Assembly: GCA_947491025.1 (NCBI GenBank)
Contig: CANLIC010000006.1
Coordinates: 1-64,000, forward strand
Reading direction: 5' to 3'
DNA: 64,000 nt
Origin: Myxococcales bacterium
GTDB lineage: Bacteria > Myxococcota_A > UBA9042
Position numbers and translations under genes: made by a program. How positions within the stretch are numbered: position 1 is the first letter of the stretch; each line of letters begins with the position of its first letter. Shown piece after piece: positions 52,443 through 60,727 of this stretch. Under the pieces are notes generated by a model that was given only the letters and a program-made list of their open reading frames with translations, had not been told where the DNA came from and ran no database searches.

Positions 52443-53068
52443 TGGCGGGCGACAAGTCAACGCTCCGAGAGCGCCAGGATCCACCACGGAACGCCTGCCC
52501 GACCGCCGAATTCGGAGCCATCTCTAGGCGTTGCGAGGACCGGACCGGAGGCGTACATGGGGTACGTTGAGGACCGGACCGCAGCAACAACAACGAGATG
52601 GCCCGAAGGCGGCGGATCGGTGAGCGCTTGCAAAGCCCGTGGACGGGGACGGCCCAACCCGCGCGTTGGCGGCACGGCGATGCGAGGCCAGGCGCGAGAA
52701 GTCGCCAAAAATGCCGCGCGGGACCTAGTTGGCACCTGGTCCCGCGCGGCTTGAACCCGTTGGGGGTCAGTGGGTGTACGCAGACAACCGAGGGATCGGA
52801 GCGATCCGTCTCGTGATGGGACAGTGCACGGGGCGTGCCAAGTTGAACCCTGATCACATTGTCATGGTGGACCATGAGATCGCTGGAGATCTTTCGAACC
52901 GCGACGATGCACGCGATCGCGGGCAGGACATCGATGTCGTTTATTGTGCGCCGAGCGCACATTTCGTGAGCGGTCGCCCGGCAAGTGCTCGAAAAGACGG
53001 GCTCCATTCGGACCTGACCCCGATGTCACGGTGTCGCGTGGTGACACTTCAGGGCGGTGGACGCCGGC
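52443..53068. other. Long gap without a recognised gene
   Basis: 626 bases between the glycosyltransferase start and the end of the next minus-strand gene. It contains the strong hairpin at 52713-52750 and, in 52760-53040, a region lower in GC than its neighbours. Short frames on both strands have no ribosome sites or recognisable products. An RNA gene is possible but I could not identify one. Confidence 0.5.
52707..52750 (-). terminator. Rho-independent-type terminator on the minus strand
   Basis: GCCGCGCGGGACC at 52713-52725 is perfectly complementary to GGTCCCGCGCGGC at 52738-52750, a 13-base-pair GC stem with a 12-base loop. Read on the minus strand, the stem is followed at once by ATTTTTGG (plus-strand 52705-52712), giving the U run of an intrinsic terminator. 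It lies about 320 bases beyond the stop of the minus-strand trio that ends at 53069. Confidence 0.8.
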
Positions 53069-53920
53069 TCAACCCCCGAAAGCCAGGCCGACATAGGCGC
53101 GCAGTGCCGTACGTCCCCCCGGCACGCCGCCGGGCCCGTAGAAGTCGAAACCTGTGTCTACCTTGGTGAACAACCAGAGGTTCTTGTCTAGACGCGCCTC
53201 GACGCCGAGCCCAGCGTGCAGCGGCACAGACAGGACCGCCTGCGGCACAGCGAACAAGGTCACAGCGGTCGCTACCGAGAGCGCGACCCGCAGGTCCGGC
53301 AGGACCTCGCGGCTGAGCGTCAGACCGCCGCTCAGCGGCGTCAGGGCCAGAGACATGCCGCCGGCCGTGGTCGTCGGCGGATGATCGATGCCAAGGAGGT
53401 GCAGCATGAGCTCGGGCTCGCTGCGCAGCGCGACCTGCCAACCGCCGAGCTCGCCCAGGTGGAGGCGCAAGGTGGCGCCCACCGTAGCCCCACCGCCGCC
53501 GATCCGCGCGCCGCGGCCGTACTGCACGCGCAGCCGCAGGGCGGCGTCGGCCACGGTGCTGATGCCGTGCAGCCACGCCGCCTCGATGTCGGGCAGGCCG
53601 GCCGAGACGGCGAACGCCTGCTCGCCCTCGGGCAGCGTCGTCGCGCCGATCCAGGACACGACGGGCTGGCCAAAGGGGTCGCTCGCCTCGACGAGCTGCG
53701 CCCGTGCCGGCAAAGCGGCGAACAGGGTCGCCGCCAACGCGACTGGAGCCAGCGCGGCGCTGGCAGCGCGGGACACGCGACGCAACGGCGGCACGGCGAC
53801 GAAGACGCGCGGCGACGCCGGCGAGAGGGCGTGATGGCGCGAGCCATGCGCCGACCGACCCTGCGCCGTTTGCCTCCGCTGCGATGGACCCTGCGCCGTT
53901 CGGCCCGTGCTGGCGATCAT
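53069..53920 (-). CDS. Probable outer-membrane beta-barrel protein
   Basis: A 283-residue exported protein. AGAGGAGAG precedes the ATG at 53920. The N-terminus is long and basic, with the hydrophobic core at about 54-70 and likely cleavage at ARA/Q (74/75), so a start nearer residue 40 is possible. The mature part has amphipathic strands with Gly/aromatic turns (VGATLRLHLGELGGWQVAL, GFDFYGPGGVPGG) and ends in ALRAYVGLAFGG, typical of outer-membrane barrels. It lies 64 bases after a sigma-54 activator gene, which may control it or be co-transcribed with it. Confidence 0.78.
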   Translation of the reverse strand: MIASTGRTAQGPSQRRQTAQGRSAHGSRHHALSPASPRVFVAVPPLRRVSRAASAALAPVALAATLFAALPARAQLVEASDPFGQPVVSWIGATTLPEGEQAFAVSAGLPDIEAAWLHGISTVADAALRLRVQYGRGARIGGGGATVGATLRLHLGELGGWQVALRSEPELMLHLLGIDHPPTTTAGGMSLALTPLSGGLTLSREVLPDLRVALSVATAVTLFAVPQAVLSVPLHAGLGVEARLDKNLWLFTKVDTGFDFYGPGGVPGGRTALRAYVGLAFGG

Positions 53921-53984
53921 GGTCTCTCCTCTGCCCCGGCGCGCCGAACCGCGCGCTCCGAGCGTCGATCGCCGACCACCGAGG

Positions 53985-55274
53985 TCAAGAAAACGCCTCC
54001 TGGCGTACAGCGCGGGCCAGTCGAAAGTAGGTGGCGCGTGGCAGGCCGCTGCGGCGCCAAGCCGCTGTGCCATCGCCCTCCGCCGCCATCACCTGCCGCA
54101 CCGTGTCGCGACGAGCAGCCGGCGCGGGCGGGCTCGAGACGGGGCCTGGACGCGGCGAGGCCCCGAAGGGTCGCAACGCCGCGCGCAGGTCGTTGAGGCC
54201 ACAAGGGGCGCCCCCCAGGGAGATCTCAAGCCGCCTCGCGACGTTGCGCAGCTCGCGCAGGTTGCCAGGCCAGGCATGGCGTCGCACCTCGCGCACGACC
54301 TCCGGGGCCAGCGGCTGCCCGATCTGCGTCGCCAGCAACGCGGTCGCGTCATCGCCACGCGCCCGCAGTGGCGGCAGCTGGACGCAGGCGACAGCGAGGC
54401 GGTGCAGCAGGTCGAGGCGAAAGCTCCCGGCGCTGACCATCGCGTCCAGGTCACGGTGGGTGGCGCAGACGAGCCGCACATCCACCCGCCGAGGGCGCCC
54501 GCCGAGCGGTGTGATCTCGCCGGACTCGAGCACGCGCAGCAGCGCCGCCTGGGCGTGCAGGTCGAGTTCTCCGACCTCGTCGAGCAGGAGCGTACCGCCG
54601 TGCGCCGCGCCGAAAGCGCCCTCGCGGTCGGCGACGCAGCCGGTGTAGGCGCCACGGCGGGCGCCAAAGAGCTCGGCGTGCAACGTCTCGCGCGGCAGAG
54701 AGCTGGCCGAGATGGCGACCATGGGCCCATGGGCGCGCGGCGACGAATCGTGGAGCAAGCGCGCCGCCAGCTCCTTGCCGGTGCCGCTCTCGCCGAGCAC
54801 CAACAGCGGACAGTCCCCTTGCGCGACCAGGAGCAGCTCCGCCCAGGCAGAGAAGACCGCCTCGCTGCCCGACAACCCTTGGCCGGCTCGGAGCAGTGGC
54901 GGGCAGTCCGGCGCGACGACGGCGGCCGAATCGGCCTCGACGGCCAAGACCACCAGCGCTGCGGCGCCAAGGCGCAGCACGGCGTTCGGCAGCAGGGGCG
55001 CGCCTGCGTCGGGCACAGGAACCCCGCCGAGGCGGAGGGCCGAGGAGCCGGTGACGAAGTACCCCGCCGCGCTGCGGCCGAAGCGCAGCCAGCTGCCTGT
55101 GGGCGCGCCGGCGAGCCTCCCATCGAGATCCCCGCCGGCGCCAAGTCGTTGGCCGGCGATGAGCTCCTGGCGCCGCCAGCGCCCGGCCTCGCGCACCAGG
55201 AGCGCGAGCTGCACCTGCGGCGAACCAAAGACGCGCCCCGTCGGGCCGCTGACACGCGGACTTGCGGCGATCAT
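53985..55274 (-). CDS. Sigma-54 activator with FHA-like N-terminus and altered GAFTGA
   Basis: A 429-residue AAA+ enhancer-binding protein. The ATG at 55274 follows GGAGGTG. Residues about 15-112 resemble a diverged FHA domain with the usual strand order but few of the phosphothreonine-binding residues. The AAA+ part (125-360) has Walker A GESGTGKE at 161-168, Walker B GGTLLLDE at 226-233, and WPGNLREL. The sigma-54 contact loop is GAYTGC at 208-213, the final Ala replaced by Cys, which is unusual. The C-terminus is a Fis-type helix-turn-helix (AAWRRSGLPRATYFRLARA). The gene overlaps the preceding one by four bases. Confidence 0.88.
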   Translation of the reverse strand: MIAASPRVSGPTGRVFGSPQVQLALLVREAGRWRRQELIAGQRLGAGGDLDGRLAGAPTGSWLRFGRSAAGYFVTGSSALRLGGVPVPDAGAPLLPNAVLRLGAAALVVLAVEADSAAVVAPDCPPLLRAGQGLSGSEAVFSAWAELLLVAQGDCPLLVLGESGTGKELAARLLHDSSPRAHGPMVAISASSLPRETLHAELFGARRGAYTGCVADREGAFGAAHGGTLLLDEVGELDLHAQAALLRVLESGEITPLGGRPRRVDVRLVCATHRDLDAMVSAGSFRLDLLHRLAVACVQLPPLRARGDDATALLATQIGQPLAPEVVREVRRHAWPGNLRELRNVARRLEISLGGAPCGLNDLRAALRPFGASPRPGPVSSPPAPAARRDTVRQVMAAEGDGTAAWRRSGLPRATYFRLARAVRQEAFS

Positions 55275-55675
55275 GGAACACCTCCGAGCTCCAAGACCAG
55301 GGCCCGGAGGTGCGACGGCGGCTCCACTTCTGGCAGCACGCTGCACAGCCCCCAGCCGGCACGGGGCCAACCGGCGGCGGCGACGGCGAGCGCCACGTGG
55401 AACGTCCAGACGCAGAGCATTCCGGCGCGCGGCGCGACGATGGCGCGATAGGCATCGAGGTCGAAGGCGTAAAGCGCCAGCAAGCGGTCGATCAGAACGA
55501 CGGCGGCGGCGAGACGGGCCAGCGCGGGGCGCTCAAGTCCGCAGGCGCGCAAGGCGTCGTCTAGCTGTGTCTCCAGCTGCGCGGTCCCATGCACCGCATC
55601 ACGTTGGCGCTCCGCCGCCATGGCCGTCGCGCCTCCGCGCGCCGGCTCTGCCTCTGCCTGCAACCAGTCGAACAT
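55271..55675 (-). CDS. Small protein of unknown function coupled to the activator
   Basis: A 134-residue protein. GAGGAGG lies before the ATG at 55675 (an ATG at 55693 is possible), and its stop overlaps the activator start (ATGA), which argues that it is real. It begins MFDWLQAEAE, is mainly helical, and has a hydrophobic stretch (ARLAAAVVLIDRLLALYAF) in the middle. A second hydrophobic part follows (MLCVWTFHVALAVAAAGW). It resembles no family I know. By position it may modulate the activator. Confidence 0.6.
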   Translation of the reverse strand: MFDWLQAEAEPARGGATAMAAERQRDAVHGTAQLETQLDDALRACGLERPALARLAAAVVLIDRLLALYAFDLDAYRAIVAPRAGMLCVWTFHVALAVAAAGWPRAGWGLCSVLPEVEPPSHLRALVLELGGVP

Positions 55676-56074
55676 TGCGGCCTCCTCGGGCATGCCAGCC
55701 GGTGACGCCCGGCCTCCAACACGTCCCTGACCAAGAGGTCGCTGCTCGCGGCGATTCGGATCGCCCGCCGCCAACATTTGGCGCGGAACGAAACCTGCGA
55801 CCCGCTGCGCACTGGGCGCCCTTCCGACCACGCAGAGGTCCACCTGCGGAGTCGCAACGGAGCTTTCGGCGCCTGTCGCCGCTGAGAGGCGCTGGGGTGC
55901 GACGCGACGTCAGCCTGAAAGCGGCACCCGGACAACAGCGCCGCTGCAACGAGTACACGGCGTGGCGGGCATGTCTGGTCGCTCCGGCTTGGCTGCGCTA
56001 GCATCCGGCGCCCCATCGCGCGCCAGGCGGCCAACCAGCCGCCTCGCCGTCGCCGAGGGCGAGGGACTTGCACC
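55676..56074. other. Intergenic region between divergent operons
   Basis: 399 bases separate the small-protein/activator operon (minus) from the polymerase gene (plus). GAGGGA at about 56061 serves the GTG at 56075. I found no convincing -24/-12 (TGGCAC-N5-TTGCA) or -35/-10 promoter, and no gene. Confidence 0.5.
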
Positions 56075-58735
56075 GTGGATCAGAGCGCCTCGAAGCGGCC
56101 GGATGAGCCAGAACATCCAAAAAAGTCAAAGGGATCTCCTCGCGGCGGCGAGGGGGCGGCCCAGGCCAACGCGGCTGGAGCCAACGCCCGGACCGCCGGC
56201 AGCCACGCCTTGGTCGACGATCTGCCAGCGCTTGTGCTCGGCCTCACGGCCGCCATTCTGCCTCGCCTAGTCGAGGTCGGGATTCGCGATCTTTATCAAT
56301 TGCCCAAGCAGTTCGCGATGATGGTCGGCGCGGTGTGGATGCTCGCGGCAGTCGCGCTGCTGGCGACGCTGGGCAGGCCGGTGGCCCTTCCGGGCACCCC
56401 CTTGCGATGGCCGATGGTCGGCTTGGCCGCGAGCGTGGCGTTGAGCCTCGCGTTTGCGCCTGACGAGACCGGCGGCACGCTCTCGCTCTTCGCCAAGGTC
56501 GACGCGCTGCGCTGGGGCGCCGGGCTGCTGATCTGCGCGCTCACTATGGCCACGGTCCGCACCTCGCGGCAGCTGCTCATCGTGGTGTTCGGTTCGCTGC
56601 TGGGCGGCGTCCAGGTGGCGCTCTTCGGCATCGCCCAACACCACAACATCGCGGGCCTGTTGCCGCCGGACGCCAAGCGGTGGGTCGCGATCAACGCGCC
56701 TGGCAGCACCTTCGGCAACCGCAACATGGCGGCGCAGGCGATCGTGGCCGTCATGCCCGCGGCCTATGTCCTCATCGCGATGAGCCTGCGGTGGTGGCGG
56801 CGGGAGCGAACCCAGCTTGCGCTCTGGATTGGCGCGGTTGGCAACATCTTGCTGTTCATTCAGCTCTACTACCTCCGGCTCTCGGTGACGCGCTCGGCCT
56901 GGGGCGGCGCCGTGATCGGCGTCCTGGTCGCGCTCGGCCTCTTTCTGCTCGCCGGCGCCTGGCGCAAGCCGACGACGGGCTCGGACGGCGCAGCACTCGT
57001 CGAGCCGCCCCGGCCTCCGCAGCGCAGCGCGATGCCGCTCGTGCTGGGCCTCGGTGTCTCGGGCCTCGCTGCCATCGCGATCGCCAGCAGTATGTTGCTG
57101 AGCGCGGGCTTCTCAGCGCGCTTCGATCAAGGCGTCGGCGACAAGAAGCGCAAGATGTCGGTGGTCGACCTGGTCAAGACCATCGGCGACACCGAGGACG
57201 CGCACTGGAGCATGCGCTGGATGATGTGGGACTCGACGTGGGAGGCGATCAAGGCGCGTCCGCTCGGCGGTGGCGCCGGCAATTGGCGTGTGTTATTCCC
57301 TCAATATGTGACGCAACGTACCGAGAATGATCACTTCTCGATCGCGAAGCAACCGGTGCGGGCGCACAATGACTTTCTCCAGATCTGGAGCGAGCTTGGC
57401 TTCCAGGGCTTCTTGTCTTTCATGGCGCTGCTCGTGGTGGCGCTTGCGATGGCCTTCGACGCGAACCGCCGGGCGGCTCGGCCCCGCTTGCACCAACGTG
57501 ACGACGTCGCTTGGCTGACGCTTGGGGCGCTGGCTTCCGTGGCTGGTCTCGTGGCGATGTGCGGCGACGCCATGCTCTCGTTCCCGTTCCAGCTGCCGGC
57601 GCCGACCTTCTTCTTCTTCCTCCACATCGGCGCGATCGGCGCTGCTTGGGTGGTGGTCCGGCGCGCCGAAGCCGAGGCCTACCCGGAGCAGGTCGAGCTG
57701 GGTGAGACGGCACCCAAGGCGGTTGCCCTCAAGGGCGGGGCGGTGCCTGGCTTGGTCATCGCGGCCGCTGTCTCGGTCGTGTTCGTCCACTGGTTCAACG
57801 CCCGCCAGCTCGAGGCTGAAAAAGGCTTCACGTTCTCCCGTAGCAAGCAGAAGAACAGTCAAGCCAGCTCGGCCCTGGCGGAGATTCGCAAGGCGATCGC
57901 CATCAACCCCGACGACTTCCAGAACCACTTCATCGAGGGCCTCTGCCACAACTCCCTCGGCGACATGCCCAAGGCGATCGACGCCATCGAGCGGTCGTTG
58001 GTCCTGTACCCGAACCTCCTCAACGCTTGGGTCAACCTCGCGATGTTCTCGCAGCGCGCCGGCGACGAGCAGCGCATGAAGCGCGCCATCGACGCCGCAC
58101 TGGCGCTCAAGCCCGACGAGGTCTATGCGCTCAACACGCTGGGGCGCTCGTACAACAGCAAGGGCCAGCACGAGGAGACGGTCAAGGCGCTGGCGCCCTT
58201 TCGCAAGACGCACGCGACCAACACGACCTTCCTCGACATCCTCGAGCGCGCCTACGTCACCCTCGGTCGCTGGTCCGACGTGGTCGAGATGCGCACGCTG
58301 CAGGTCAAGGCCATCACGGCGGAGCACATCGAGGCCGGGACCCCCAACTACGTGCTCCGCCGCGCCAGTGACGATCGCCGCATCGCCGAAGAGCGCCGCA
58401 AGGGCTGGTCCGAGGTTGGCGAGGCCGCAGAGAAGGCGGCGGCATGGCAACAGGCGGCGGAGGCATGGCAACACGCCGCCGAGCTCGCGGGCCGCAGCGC
58501 GCCGGAGGTCAAGCGCCGCTTTGCCCTGGCGCTGCTGCGCGCGGGGGCCTATGAGCGCGCCTCCGGCCAGGCCGGGGTGGCGATGGAGCTCGATGCCCGC
58601 CAAGAGGGTCCGCTGCTGCAGGAGCTCGGCGCCTTCAAGCTGCAGGCCAAAGACCCGGCAGCCATCGCGGCGACCGACAAGATCATCGCGCTCGTCAAAC
58701 GGATGGCCGAGGTGGCGGCGCCCGGCGGTCGGTGA
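56075..58735 (+). CDS. O-antigen ligase/polymerase-like membrane protein with TPR domain
   Basis: An 886-residue protein starting with GTG at 56075. After a hydrophilic leader (1-45) come about twelve transmembrane helices (50-590). The Wzy_C/O-antigen ligase pattern is visible: a large periplasmic loop with MRWMMWDSTWEAIKARPLGGGAGNWRVLFPQY and VRAHNDFLQIWSELGFQGF (about 425-445). The last third (about 600-800) is a TPR array (for example AINPDDFQNHFIEGLCHNSLGDMPKAIDAIERSL). This layout is known for polymerases or ligases of O-antigen or exopolysaccharide and for protein O-oligosaccharyltransferases. The true acceptor is not inferable. The next gene is joined by a TGATG overlap. Confidence 0.88.
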   Translation: MDQSASKRPDEPEHPKKSKGSPRGGEGAAQANAAGANARTAGSHALVDDLPALVLGLTAAILPRLVEVGIRDLYQLPKQFAMMVGAVWMLAAVALLATLGRPVALPGTPLRWPMVGLAASVALSLAFAPDETGGTLSLFAKVDALRWGAGLLICALTMATVRTSRQLLIVVFGSLLGGVQVALFGIAQHHNIAGLLPPDAKRWVAINAPGSTFGNRNMAAQAIVAVMPAAYVLIAMSLRWWRRERTQLALWIGAVGNILLFIQLYYLRLSVTRSAWGGAVIGVLVALGLFLLAGAWRKPTTGSDGAALVEPPRPPQRSAMPLVLGLGVSGLAAIAIASSMLLSAGFSARFDQGVGDKKRKMSVVDLVKTIGDTEDAHWSMRWMMWDSTWEAIKARPLGGGAGNWRVLFPQYVTQRTENDHFSIAKQPVRAHNDFLQIWSELGFQGFLSFMALLVVALAMAFDANRRAARPRLHQRDDVAWLTLGALASVAGLVAMCGDAMLSFPFQLPAPTFFFFLHIGAIGAAWVVVRRAEAEAYPEQVELGETAPKAVALKGGAVPGLVIAAAVSVVFVHWFNARQLEAEKGFTFSRSKQKNSQASSALAEIRKAIAINPDDFQNHFIEGLCHNSLGDMPKAIDAIERSLVLYPNLLNAWVNLAMFSQRAGDEQRMKRAIDAALALKPDEVYALNTLGRSYNSKGQHEETVKALAPFRKTHATNTTFLDILERAYVTLGRWSDVVEMRTLQVKAITAEHIEAGTPNYVLRRASDDRRIAEERRKGWSEVGEAAEKAAAWQQAAEAWQHAAELAGRSAPEVKRRFALALLRAGAYERASGQAGVAMELDARQEGPLLQELGAFKLQAKDPAAIAATDKIIALVKRMAEVAAPGGR

Positions 58736-59838
58736 TGACCAAGCGCCTCCTCGAGGGCTCGATGGCACCGACCAGCGGCGCGGCGACGATCGGCGCTGCC
58801 GAGGCCTTGGCGGCGCCGATCGTCGAGGTCGAAGCGGGGCATGCCGGCCTGCGCCTCGACGCGTTGCTTTCGGCTGCCATCGCGTCCTTGTCTCGGACGC
58901 GCGCGGCGAGCCACATCCAGGCCGGTCATGTGCGCGTCAGCGGTGTCGCGCCGGCCAAAGTCGTCCCCGGGCTCCGTGTGCGCCATGGCATGGTGGTCGA
59001 GATCTCCGTGCAACCGCCGCCGCCGTCCGAGCTGACGCCTTGGCACGACGCCGACCTCAGCGTCGTCTACGAAGACGCCGATCTCGTCGTCATCGACAAG
59101 CGAGCAGGGCTGGTGGTTCACCCAGGCGCTGGGCACTGGCAAGAGACCCTGGTTCACGCCCTGCTCGCTCACGCCCCCGAGGTCGCCGAGGTCGGCGCCA
59201 GCGAACGGCCTGGCCTTGTCCACCGGATCGACAAGGACACCTCGGGCCTGCTCGTCGTCAGCAAGACGGCGACGGCCCACGCGGCGCTGGCGGCAGACTT
59301 CGCTCGCCACACGATCTTGCGGCGCTACGTCGCCGTGGTTCTTGGGCGCCTCGCCGCCGATCGGCTGACGGTGCAAAGCGGGCACGCCCGGCATCCCACC
59401 GACCGCCGCCGCTTCACCGGCAAGATCGCGGGGCCCCGCCAGGCCACCTCGCACTTGACGGTGCTGGCGCGCTCGACGCTGGCGAGCTGCGTCGTCGCCG
59501 AATTGGAGACCGGCCGGACGCATCAGATCCGGATGCACCTCGCTGAGCGCGGGCACCCCATCGCGGGCGATGCGCTCTATGGTGGCCAGCGCCCGCTGCC
59601 GCGCACCGCGCGCGGCGCCGCGGAGGCTCACGCCCTCGCTGCGCAAACCCGGCAGGCCCTGCACGCTTACGCGCTCGGCTTCCGGCACCCCCGCACCGGG
59701 GAGATGCTGCGCTTCCACAGTGCGCCGCCCGACGACATGGCGTCGCTCTTGGCGTCGCTGTTCCCCGAAGGCGTCGAGCTTCCAAGGCTCGACGTCGCGT
59801 TGCCGCGTGCGCGGGTTGAAGCGAGAGGAGTCGGCTAG
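58735..59838 (+). CDS. rluD: RluD-type 23S rRNA pseudouridine synthase
   Basis: A 367-residue RluA/RluD-family enzyme. An S4-like RNA-binding domain (about 30-95) precedes the catalytic domain (105-345). The catalytic Asp166 lies in HRIDKDTSGLL, followed by YVAVVLGR and the ELETGRTHQIRMHLAERGHPIAGD block. RluD modifies helix 69 of 23S rRNA. Closest subgroup (RluD versus RluC) is not certain by eye. It overlaps the polymerase gene by one base, an unrelated neighbour. Confidence 0.92.
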   Translation: MTKRLLEGSMAPTSGAATIGAAEALAAPIVEVEAGHAGLRLDALLSAAIASLSRTRAASHIQAGHVRVSGVAPAKVVPGLRVRHGMVVEISVQPPPPSELTPWHDADLSVVYEDADLVVIDKRAGLVVHPGAGHWQETLVHALLAHAPEVAEVGASERPGLVHRIDKDTSGLLVVSKTATAHAALAADFARHTILRRYVAVVLGRLAADRLTVQSGHARHPTDRRRFTGKIAGPRQATSHLTVLARSTLASCVVAELETGRTHQIRMHLAERGHPIAGDALYGGQRPLPRTARGAAEAHALAAQTRQALHAYALGFRHPRTGEMLRFHSAPPDDMASLLASLFPEGVELPRLDVALPRARVEARGVG

Positions 59839-59857
59839 GAGCGTGTCGGGCCCAGCT

Positions 59858-60727
59858 TCAGAGCGCCGCCACCAGCCGCTCGAGGCGTCGCCAGTCCTGT
59901 TGCGACCAGCCGCTCGGCGCCAAGACGACGGCGTGCTGGCCCTCGGTGCCCGCCGGGAGCACGCGACGGACGATGACCGGCAGCGCCAGCGGTCCATCCT
60001 CGGCCTCGCCCTCGAGCTCGACCGTCGCGCCCACCTGCGGGCTAGCGTCGACCGAGGCGAGCAGCGTCCGACTGGCGGCGTCGACCTCGATGGCGCCGCG
60101 AAGGAGCCGCGTCTTGCCGAGCCGCAGGCGGCAGCGGCCAGGGCCGGCTGGCGTAAACGCCACCTCGCTGGGCGGTGTCGCCAGCAGCGAGGGCGGCCTG
60201 ACGCTCGCCATGCCGGTCGCGGCGGCCTTGGCCTCGACTTCGCGCAAGGCGACGGCCAGCAGCTTCTCGCGGGCGCTCAGGCGCACGTCGGCGCGCACCA
60301 GGGCCGCCTCGAGCGCCTCGACCTCGCGTTCGCGGCGCTCCTGCTGAGCTCGCCGCCGCGCCATCAGCTCCTCGCGGGTGGCGACCATCGCGGCGCGGGC
60401 CAAGGCGAGGGTTGCGCTGCGCTGAACGTACGCGTCGACGTCGGCCTCCTGGGCAGCGGCACCGCCGCCGAGACCCGTCAACGTGTCGCCAATCGCAACC
60501 TGTGACTGCTCGGCCCAGCGCTCCAAACCGCCGGCGAGGCCCTCGATCCACGCCGCCCGCTCGTCGAGGGCAAAGCGCTGGGCGTGCAGGCTGGTCTCGC
60601 GCCCGCGCAGGCGCGCGTCCAGCATCGAAGCCTCGATCTCGGCGCGCGCCAAGACCTCTTCTCGGGCTGTCAGCTCCGTCGAAGATGGCTGTTCGTCGCC
60701 GGGTTGGCCTTCGTCGCGCCGCCTCAT
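59858..60727 (-). CDS. Coiled-coil protein with C-terminal PilZ-like domain
   Basis: A 289-residue protein. Residues 20-170 are a long charged Ala/Arg/Glu coiled coil. The C-terminal 110 residues form a small beta-rich domain (LLRGAIEVDAASRTLLASVDASPQVGATVELEGE and LALPVIVRRVLPAGTEGQHAVVL) with the strand layout of PilZ. The RxxxR and DxSxxG c-di-GMP motifs are not clearly present, so binding is doubtful. It overlaps the upstream TPR gene by four bases. Confidence 0.7.
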   Translation of the reverse strand: MRRRDEGQPGDEQPSSTELTAREEVLARAEIEASMLDARLRGRETSLHAQRFALDERAAWIEGLAGGLERWAEQSQVAIGDTLTGLGGGAAAQEADVDAYVQRSATLALARAAMVATREELMARRRAQQERREREVEALEAALVRADVRLSAREKLLAVALREVEAKAAATGMASVRPPSLLATPPSEVAFTPAGPGRCRLRLGKTRLLRGAIEVDAASRTLLASVDASPQVGATVELEGEAEDGPLALPVIVRRVLPAGTEGQHAVVLAPSGWSQQDWRRLERLVAAL

